Source: Isotricha intestinalis (lineage: Eukaryota > Ciliophora > Litostomatea > Vestibuliferida > Isotrichidae). From it: a stretch of 14,493 bases of DNA. Below, piece after piece: positions 8,525 through 14,493 of the stretch (position 1 is the stretch's first letter; each line of letters opens with the position of its first letter). The notes under the pieces are model-generated. The model ran no database searches and had not been told where the DNA came from. It saw only the letters and a list, made by a program, of their open reading frames with translations. Made by a program: the position numbers and the translations under genes. Where the stretch lies: the NCBI GenBank assembly GCA_023807065.1, contig JAJJLU010004350.1:1-14493 (forward strand). The letters run 5' to 3'.

Positions 8525-9960
8525 AGTATATCAAAATGACAAGAAATGGAAGGGCGACTATAATTAATGTAATATTTGAAAATCACAATTATCAATTCCA
8601 AAAGTAATCATATAATCAAGATATGATATCTTCATTATTCCTTTCACACTTTGTTCTCTTGTATATTCTTCTTTATTATTTTTATATCATACTTTAAATC
8701 CTAAAGATTCTTTTTCAATAGATAATTTATCTTTTACTTCTTCTCTACTCATATTTAAATCTCCGAATAATACTAATGTTAAATTATTATATTTTCTTCT
8801 TAATAATTTTACTATCTATAAGTTCTTGTAATCTATAAGTATGTTCATTATTTGGAGATAAATAAGTTGAATAAAATTATAAAATTTCCTCCTTTTACAT
8901 TTGCCATTCTTATTATACTATATTCATCCTCTAACATAAATTTAAGTAATAAAAAATCACCATCACATACTATATATTCTTTATGTTTCTAAATTTTTCA
9001 TTTATATTATATCCTTCATTTTCTCCTAATTCTTTTAATCTTTTAATTATAAATTTTTAATTAAAAACACTAGAAGTAATATTATCTGTATCTAATACTT
9101 GTTTTATTATTTTATCATATATTGTTAATTTTACTTTAGAATACATTCATCTTTCTCCTTAATTTAAATAATCTTCATACTAAATAAGTATTTAAGTCTG
9201 GTAATCTTAATGCTATGTTTAATCTACTAATACTAGTTCTTATCTGTAATTTTAATAATTTCTTTATGTTTATCAATATTTTTTCATCTATTCTATTAAT
9301 CCAAGATTTTTAATCTATGAATGCTGGTAAACCATATAATAATCTTGATTTATGAATATATCCAAGTATTAACATAATTGATTTAACACTAAAATATCTT
9401 TTATTTAAAACATAATTTTTTGTAAAATATTCTCCTATCTTCTTATCAATATTATCAACATGTTTATTTATTTTCATTTTATCATTTATTGTTATTCCTA
9501 AATATTTATATTCTTTTATAACAGGATATCCTTCTATTTATCTTTCTTACCTTTTAATATCATTATTCCACTTTTCTTTTTATTTACCTTTATTCCATTT
9601 AATTCACTCCATCTTTCTATTTTTTTAAATTCATTTTAAAAATTGATCCTTCACATAATATACATAAATCATCAGCATAAGCTAATATTTCATATGAATT
9701 TTGATGTAATTCTTTAATTAAATCATTAATGTATAAATTGAATATCATAGATGAAATTAAACTTCTTTGTAATAATCCATTATTCACATTAATACATATA
9801 TTATCATTAGAAATTTTTAATTTTGCATAATAATTTTATACTTCCTATTATATCTTCTGAAATTCCTTGTTCTAGTAATTTGTTAACCATTCTTCTATGA
9901 AACTACTTTATCTTAAGCATTTTTTAAAAATCTATAAATATTTTAGTGAAACAATTTTTT
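8525..9960 (-). mobile_element. Degenerate non-LTR retrotransposon: reverse transcriptase followed by EEP endonuclease remnant (copy 1)
   Basis: Read on the minus strand through several frameshifts, the RT palm is clear. Block A is near 9950-9890 (FIDF-stop-KALDKVVSHRRM), then GLLQRSLISSMIFNLYIND, and the catalytic box LAYADDLC with YADD at 9679-9668. Next come IERWSELNGIKVNKKKSGIM and the thumb signature EYKYLGITIND at about 9510-9493. These are LINE-type features. The N-terminal fingers are missing. After a C-terminal region (LTIYDKIIKQVLDTD, KRLKELGENEGYN) a nuclease-like part follows: YLSPNNEHTYRLQELID, LTLVLFGDLNMSREEV with GDLN at 8764-8753, ISYLDYMITFGI at 8629-8594, and SCHFDIL at 8544-8524, where SDH would be expected. 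These match the second half of an AP-endonuclease-like EEP domain in order and spacing. In most LINEs this domain precedes the RT. In-frame stops (TAA, TAG, TGA) and shifts show the copy is dead. Confidence 0.85.
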
Positions 9961-10005
9961 TCTTTTTTTCAATCACTCATTCTTTATCTTAATTTTAATA
10001 AATTT

Positions 10006-10017
10006 AAAAAAAAAAAA
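10006..10017 (-). terminator. Pol III terminator of the minus-strand tRNA-Gly
   Basis: A run of twelve T on the minus strand begins six bases past the tRNA 3' end, well above the four or five T normally enough for Pol III release. Confidence 0.8.
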
Positions 10018-10022
10018 TAAAT

Positions 10023-10126
10023 TGCGACAGCCGGGATTCGAACCCGGGTCACTTGCTTGGAAGGCAAATATCCTAACCACTAGACTACTGTCGCTCTATG
10101 AAATTACACATAATATTTATTTAAAA
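10023..10126 (-). repeat. Left arm of 104-bp perfect inverted repeat (tRNA-Gly plus 5' flank)
   Basis: This arm is identical, in reverse complement, to 14375-14478. It covers the 71-base tRNA, one base 3' of it and 32 bases of 5' flank. Identity stops sharply on both sides, so the flank was either copied with the gene or is conserved as an upstream transcription element. Confidence 0.9.
10024..10094 (-). tRNA. tRNA-Gly (anticodon UCC), intronless
   Basis: The 71-base cloverleaf folds completely. The acceptor stem is GCGACAG with CTGTCGC. The D arm includes AGTGGTTAGGAT. The anticodon stem TTTGC/GCAAG carries loop CTTCCAA, giving anticodon TCC for GGA glycine codons. A 4-base variable loop and T arm CCGGG-TTCGAAT-CCCGG complete it. 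Internal Pol III promoters are present: A box TAGTCTAGTGG and B box GGTTCGAATCC. CCA is not encoded, as in eukaryotic nuclear genes. It is identical to the gene at 14407-14477 on the other strand. The non-LTR element remnant begins about 60 bases beyond its 3' end in the same orientation. Confidence 0.97.
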
Positions 10127-10352
10127 TTATATGTTTAAGTATGCTATAAGGGAATTAGTTTGAATATTCTAATTTTTATATGAATAAAGTTTAATATAGT
10201 TAATTAATTAAGATCAATATTCATTTATATTCAATTTGAAATACATCTTTATTTGGAAAATTTTTATTTGTAGTAATTTTAATTATATTTTAATAAATAA
10301 AAATTTGTTATAAATAAATTTTATTATTAATTAAAAAATATTTATTACATAT
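10127..10352. other. A/T-rich spacer between tRNA-Gly and the secreted-protein gene
   Basis: No open frames or GC-rich island are seen. It should contain the 3' untranslated region of the minus-strand gene that stops at 10353. Confidence 0.35.
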
Positions 10353-11339
10353 TTATAAATCAGTTTTTATTTTTGAGTAAGATTTATCATTTAAAAAATC
10401 TTCATTCTGTTTTCTTCCCTTATATTCCATAAAAGCAGAATGTAATCCACAATATATTTTTTCTGAAACAATAGGAATTAAACTTTCATTAAATTTATTT
10501 TCTTTCTTTATATCAATAACTTCTCCATCAACATATTTAATTTCTTTTTCATAATTATAATGTTCAAAAATGACTATAATTTCATTATAACTTAAATTAT
10601 AATTAATAGAATATTCAACATTTAGAATTAATTTTCCAATTCTTAATTTATCTTTTGTAATTAAAATATCTTCTGTATAATAATCATATGGATTAAAATA
10701 AGTGATATTTATTTCATTTTCTTTAAGAATATTATTAGAAATATGTGGCTTTTGAATAAGAAATAAAGATAAAATTGCATAAAATTCAACTTTTTTATTA
10801 TTATCATTTTCAATTTTTAAAATAGATTTCATTCTATTTACAAAATCATTTTTAAATTTTTCTGCGAAAATTTCATAATAACTTGTAATATTTGATAATA
10901 AAGGAGAATGAAAAACAGGTTTATTTAAGTTCATATCAAATATTGATTTTGAAGGAATTTTAAAATCTAAAACATTGTTTGTTAAATCTAATTTAAATAT
11001 CATTTCTTCGAAATCTAAATCAAAAATTGTATCCATTAATACAATTTTTTCTTCACTAAATTCATATAATAATATTGAAAAATCTAATATTCCTGAAAGA
11101 GAACAATTTGAAAAGATTATTTCATTCGTAGAATTATCTATTCTTTTTGATTCACAATTAGGTTTAAAATAAATTAAATCTTTGCCTGAAAAATTTTGTA
11201 CTAAGGAAATATCATTCAATGTATTTTGAACTTCATCTAATATTTCTTCAATATAATCTAAGTATATTGATTCATTTGATAATTCATTTGAGTAAAAAAA
11301 TATTGAGATAAATATAAATATAAAATTTTTTATATTCAT
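10353..11339 (-). CDS. Predicted secreted or luminal glycoprotein of unknown family
   Basis: The 328-residue frame begins with MNIKNFIFIFISIFFYSNEL, a short basic start followed by a hydrophobic core: a typical signal peptide of about 17-21 residues. No later membrane segment is evident, so secretion, an endomembrane lumen or a lysosome-like compartment is likely. Several N-glycosylation sequons (N-x-S/T) follow, for instance at residues 22, 49, 69 and 78, with others near SNITS, INITY, YNLSY and FNESL. Three Cys remain in the mature part (about residues 62, 79 and the YCGLHS segment), which could allow one disulfide. The rest is an acidic/Asn-rich alternating sequence without a domain I recognise; the C-terminus is basic (YKGRKQN, KIKTDL). 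The start is supported by the signal peptide and by an upstream leader that is pure A/T. It stands alone between the tRNA and the kinase gene. Confidence 0.85.
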   Translation of the reverse strand: MNIKNFIFIFISIFFYSNELSNESIYLDYIEEILDEVQNTLNDISLVQNFSGKDLIYFKPNCESKRIDNSTNEIIFSNCSLSGILDFSILLYEFSEEKIVLMDTIFDLDFEEMIFKLDLTNNVLDFKIPSKSIFDMNLNKPVFHSPLLSNITSYYEIFAEKFKNDFVNRMKSILKIENDNNKKVEFYAILSLFLIQKPHISNNILKENEINITYFNPYDYYTEDILITKDKLRIGKLILNVEYSINYNLSYNEIIVIFEHYNYEKEIKYVDGEVIDIKKENKFNESLIPIVSEKIYCGLHSAFMEYKGRKQNEDFLNDKSYSKIKTDL

Positions 11340-11781
11340 TATTTTAATTTATTAAAAAAAGTTTTTTTTGAAAGATAAAATTTAAAAAAAATGAAAATTA
11401 TATAAACTGTTCTGAATTCAAATGAAAAAACAATTGAATAAAACTTATTTTTATGTATTAAAAAAAAATTTTAGTGTATCAAATTACTTAAAAATATCAT
11501 TAAAAATAACTTGTCATCAATCAATGAAAATCTAAGAATTATTTGAAAACAATTCAGAAACAATAATAATAGTGAAAATTCATAAAAAAAAAATAATCAA
11601 AAAAAAAAATAATTCACAACAAAAAATGAATTTAATAAATATTTATTCTAGATTTATAAATTAAAAAATATAATAATTTAAATAAAAAAATAAAATTCGA
11701 AAATCTTTTATAAGACTAAATAATATTTTTATTTATATAAAAATAATTTATTATATTTCTAAAATAAAAAAAAAAAATTTC
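11340..11781. other. A/T-only spacer between the kinase and secreted-protein genes
   Basis: About 440 bases with dense stops and long A runs on the plus strand (T runs on the transcribed strand). It should include the 3' end of the kinase transcript and the promoter of the secreted-protein gene. No repeat or RNA-like island is seen. Confidence 0.35.
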
Positions 11782-13179
11782 TTATTTCTTTGTAATATTA
11801 GTCATTTTAATATTATTTAACTTTGGATCATAGGGAGCATTAACAATATGTAAGAAATCAATTAAATTATCTTCAGCATTACTATTAAGAAATAATTTTG
11901 ATTCAGATAATATAGTAGATTTCTTATCATCAATATTTTTCTTAGAAGTATTTTTTTCACTATCTTCATTAATACTATGAATATCACCTTTTTTATTATT
12001 ATCATTATTTTTATTTTCAGAATCTTTAACAGAAGAATGATTATCAGAATTTTCTTCTTCTTCACTTAAATTATCAACTTGACTATCAATTAAAGGATTA
12101 CTTTCACTAACAACTTTTTTAAAGGCTCCAGTTTTTTTTCTTTTAACTTCAAAAGATTCATTATTATCATTGTCATTATTATCATTATTATTTTTGATAA
12201 TTTTATTTCCTTCAAAACCTTTTGGATTTTCAACCCAATCATAAATAAATTCTTCCATATATTCACTAAATAATAATTCTTTTAAAATTCCTTTTAAAAA
12301 ATCATAATCAGGTCTTTCATCATATCTTAAACTTCTAGAATATTCTAAAATAGTTAAAAATTCTTTAGGAATATCTCTACATAAAACTTCAATAGGAACA
12401 GTTAATTTTTTTTCTAATATTTTCTTATATTTTTCTTTTTGATTTCTTCCAGAAACATTTTGCCAAGGTAATTTTTTTTTCATAAAATAAATTAAAACAT
12501 AACAAATACTTTCTAAATCATCTCTTCTACTTAATTCAATACCTAAATGATTATTAATTGAAGCATATCTTGGTGTTCCTACCATATCATGTACTTCTCT
12601 ATATAATATATGTTCCATAGTTTTTTTATCTTTAAATTTTTTACTCAAACCAAAATCAATTAAATATATTATATTACTTTTACTACCAATTCCAATAGTA
12701 AAATTCTCAGGTTTAATATCTCTATGAATAAAATTTTTTTTATGAAATTCTTCAATTCTTTCTATCATTTGAATACTAATTAATAATATTGTTTGTAAAG
12801 TAAATTTTTTTTCACAAAATAAATATAAATCATTTAATGAAGGACCTAATAATTCCATTGCTAAATAATAAGAATCTAAATGAGCTCCATAATCATAAAT
12901 TTTAGGAAATCCTTCCGAATCAGAAAAAAAATCTAATATTGTTTTTTCATTTTCTAATTGAGGTTCTTTTCCTTTTAATGATGATTTATCTACTTTTATT
13001 GCTATATATTCTTTTTGAATTGTATCTATTCCTATATATATTTCTCCAAACGTTCCATTTCCTAATAAAAAATTCTTTAGACATTGAAATCTTCCACCAA
13101 ATATTATTAAGGTTGATGGATCTATTTGAGATTGAGGTGTTTTTTCACGCTTGTTACGACGTTTACGTATTGGTTCCAT
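11782..13179 (-). CDS. Casein kinase 1-family Ser/Thr protein kinase
   Basis: The 465-residue protein has a full kinase domain at about residues 30-305. Visible motifs are the Gly loop GNGTFG (40-45), the ATP-anchoring Lys in AIK (62), LLGPSL (110-115), the catalytic loop HRDIKPEN (152-159) and DFG (175-177). The CK1 signature T-x-RYASINNHLG-x-ELSRRDDLES runs from about 202 to 224, where SIN replaces the usual APE, and LPWQ follows. The catalytic Asp, metal-binding Asn and DFG Asp are all present, so it should be active. The N-terminus carries a basic cluster (RKRRNKREK) that could act in nuclear localisation. The C-terminal tail (about 325-465) is low-complexity, rich in Asn, Asp, Ser, Glu and Lys, and likely disordered and regulatory, as in CK1 delta/epsilon, where tail autophosphorylation is inhibitory. 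The leader just before ATG is an A-run. No intron is needed. Confidence 0.97.
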   Translation of the reverse strand: MEPIRKRRNKREKTPQSQIDPSTLIIFGGRFQCLKNFLLGNGTFGEIYIGIDTIQKEYIAIKVDKSSLKGKEPQLENEKTILDFFSDSEGFPKIYDYGAHLDSYYLAMELLGPSLNDLYLFCEKKFTLQTILLISIQMIERIEEFHKKNFIHRDIKPENFTIGIGSKSNIIYLIDFGLSKKFKDKKTMEHILYREVHDMVGTPRYASINNHLGIELSRRDDLESICYVLIYFMKKKLPWQNVSGRNQKEKYKKILEKKLTVPIEVLCRDIPKEFLTILEYSRSLRYDERPDYDFLKGILKELLFSEYMEEFIYDWVENPKGFEGNKIIKNNNDNNDNDNNESFEVKRKKTGAFKKVVSESNPLIDSQVDNLSEEEENSDNHSSVKDSENKNNDNNKKGDIHSINEDSEKNTSKKNIDDKKSTILSESKLFLNSNAEDNLIDFLHIVNAPYDPKLNNIKMTNITKK

Positions 13180-14374
13180 TTTTTTTTTGAAATTTTTTTT
13201 TTTAAGTTTACATTTTTTTTTTAAATTAAAAAGTTTTATTAATTTTTAGAAAAGATTTTTTTTTTCTTTTTTTTTTGATTATTTAAAGAGAGAATCAAAT
13301 TTTTTTGAAGAAATTTATTCTTTCTATAAAAAAAATGTAATTAATTTTCATAAAATTCATTAATTTATTTTAGTTAAATAAAATATTTCTTTATAATTGA
13401 TAATGTATTATTTTTTCTTTTTATTTCAGATAATTACATTTTAAATATTAAAAAGATTTCATTTTAAACAGTTTTTATTCATTTTATTCTTATTTAATAT
13501 TTTTTTTCATTTTCATTTTTTTTTTTTTGAATTTTAATTTGTGTGGTAGAATTCGTTCACTAATTTCTCTCCTTATTATTTATGAATTATAATTATTATA
13601 ATATTATTTTATAAACTGTCAATTTTCACAGAATATTATTTAAATGATCTTTAATTATTTTATAATTTTTTTTTCTTTAAATGATAAATTGTGCAAGTGT
13701 TTATTTGCATTTTTAAAAAAATTTTTTTTAGATCATTTACTTACTTTTAATTTAATTTTAATTAAAAAATATCTTTTTTAGTATTTAAAGATTAATCTTT
13801 TGGATTTTTTCATGATTAAAGAAATAAACAAAATTATATCTTATTAAATTTTTAAAAATCAAAAAGAAAAATTTATAGAAACAATAAAATCGAAAACCAA
13901 ATTTGAAACGAAAAAATGATTAAAATTATATGAATTATTTAGTGGATTTAATATATTAATTTAATTATTTTTATGAACCTTTATGTTTTTAGATTAATTA
14001 AATATTAATTTCTATTTCTCCATATACTTTTCTTTGTAATAATTTTATTTTTATAATTTCAAAAAAATCGGAGTTAAATTTATGAAAATAATTCATCATT
14101 AAAAAAAAATACAGATGTTAAATAATATAAAGAATTTAATAAAAACAATAAAAAAACATATAAATTAATTAATTATATTTTTTATGGAATAAAGAATACC
14201 CCATTTTTAATAAATAAAAATAAAATATAAAAACTATGAGATATATTTTTTTTGAAAATAATTTTGAAATGAATAGAAATTGCAATTTTTTATTTTAATT
14301 TAAAAATTGTAAAATATAAATCGAGAAAAGTAATTTAAATTAAGATCTCACAAATAAGAATAAATATTTTCTAT
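13180..14374. other. Gene-free 1.2-kb region: kinase promoter side and tRNA upstream DNA
   Basis: The first 150 bases are a series of long T tracts on the plus strand, thus an A-rich leader and promoter for the kinase on the minus strand. The rest has stops in all frames. The only structure I noticed is a perfect 10-base inverted repeat, 13641-13650 (TAAATGATCT) with 13730-13739, framing 79 bases that include a small hairpin (gcaa at 13693 with ttgc). No coding or RNA gene is recognised. Confidence 0.4.
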
Positions 14375-14478
14375 TTTTAAATAAATATTATGTGTAATTT
14401 CATAGAGCGACAGTAGTCTAGTGGTTAGGATATTTGCCTTCCAAGCAAGTGACCCGGGTTCGAATCCCGGCTGTCGCA
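14375..14478 (+). repeat. Right arm of 104-bp perfect inverted repeat (tRNA-Gly plus 5' flank)
   Basis: Exact reverse-complement partner of 10023-10126. The shared 32-base 5' flank runs from TTTTAAATAAATATTATG to TTTCATAGA directly before the tRNA. The arms face each other across 4.25 kb holding the orphan and kinase genes. Confidence 0.9.
14407..14477 (+). tRNA. tRNA-Gly (anticodon UCC), second identical copy
   Basis: Same 71-base sequence and cloverleaf as the minus-strand gene at 10024-10094: 7-bp acceptor stem, anticodon loop CTTCCAA with TCC, T loop TTCGAAT, no intron and no encoded CCA. The A and B boxes are intact, so it should be transcribed by Pol III towards the right end of the window. 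Confidence 0.97.
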
Positions 14479-14480
14479 TA

Positions 14481-14489
14481 TTTTTTTTT
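14481..14489 (+). terminator. Pol III terminator of the plus-strand tRNA-Gly
   Basis: Nine T residues start four bases after the last tRNA base. Spacer and run length differ from the other copy, so the duplicated unit ends at the tRNA and does not include the terminator. Confidence 0.8.
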
Positions 14490-14493
14490 AAGA

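Noticed and set aside
10975..11172. Plus-strand 65-codon frame
   Set aside because: It is antisense to the secreted-protein gene, with no motif or supporting context.
11862..12065. Minus-strand 67-codon Lys/Ile/Leu frame inside the kinase gene
   Set aside because: It is a shifted frame of the low-complexity kinase tail, where A/T-rich repeats keep alternative frames open.
12939..13190. Plus-strand 83-codon hydrophobic frame
   Set aside because: It is antisense to the kinase N-terminal domain; its apparent membrane character comes from reversed Lys/Asn/Glu codons.
1..14493. CRISPR array, bacterial operon, or prophage-type defence system
   Set aside because: No regularly spaced repeats, ribosome binding sites or bacterial gene families are present; gene content and tRNA features are eukaryotic.

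Overview
This window is about 83% A+T by eye and clearly eukaryotic. It encodes a casein kinase 1-type protein kinase, an HSPA12-type atypical Hsp70, two nuclear-type tRNA-Gly genes with Pol III T-run terminators, and decayed non-LTR retrotransposon sequence. Coding regions use the standard code: the long frames contain CAA/CAG but no in-frame TAA/TAG, so a ciliate-type code is unlikely. A-rich leaders just before ATG, Asn/Lys/Ile-rich proteins and T-rich intergenic DNA suit a low-GC protist or early-branching fungus (dictyostelid, archamoebid, parabasalid or neocallimastigomycete style). The sequence does not let me choose among them.

Layout. Positions 1-3528 (minus) hold the first 1176 codons of a very large protein whose C-terminus lies outside the window; it is tentatively RNF213-like. 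Positions 3529-4080 are intergenic but contain a sharply GC-rich, foldable island (about 3723-3833), probably a small non-coding RNA, and a 20-bp palindrome. From about 4100 to 6020 the DNA is a graveyard: a heavily decayed minus-strand retroelement copy (about 4100-5350), then a plus-strand relic carrying an OTU cysteine-protease active-site motif (about 5715-6005). The segment 6489-8273 (minus) is an HSPA12-like Hsp70 broken by three frameshifts, all of the same sign. The segment 8525-9960 (minus) is a better-preserved retroelement copy with reverse transcriptase blocks, a YADD catalytic box, a C-terminal region and an exonuclease-endonuclease-phosphatase (EEP) domain remnant lying after the RT. 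It starts about 60 bp beyond the 3' end of a tRNA-Gly(UCC) gene at 10024-10094 (minus).

To the right are two intact minus-strand genes: a secreted, glycosylation-rich orphan protein (10353-11339) and a CK1-family kinase (11782-13179). A gene-free 1.2 kb stretch follows, then a second, identical tRNA-Gly(UCC) on the plus strand (14407-14477). The two tRNA genes with 32 bp of 5' flank form perfect 104-bp inverted arms, 4.25 kb apart, around the orphan and kinase genes.

The genes do not form an obvious pathway. All protein genes shown are on the minus strand with A/T-rich spacers of a few hundred bases, as expected for independent eukaryotic transcription units. The main points of interest are the unidentified GC-rich RNA candidate, the RT-then-EEP order of the retroelement and its position next to a tRNA gene, and the same-sign frameshifts in the Hsp70 relative.
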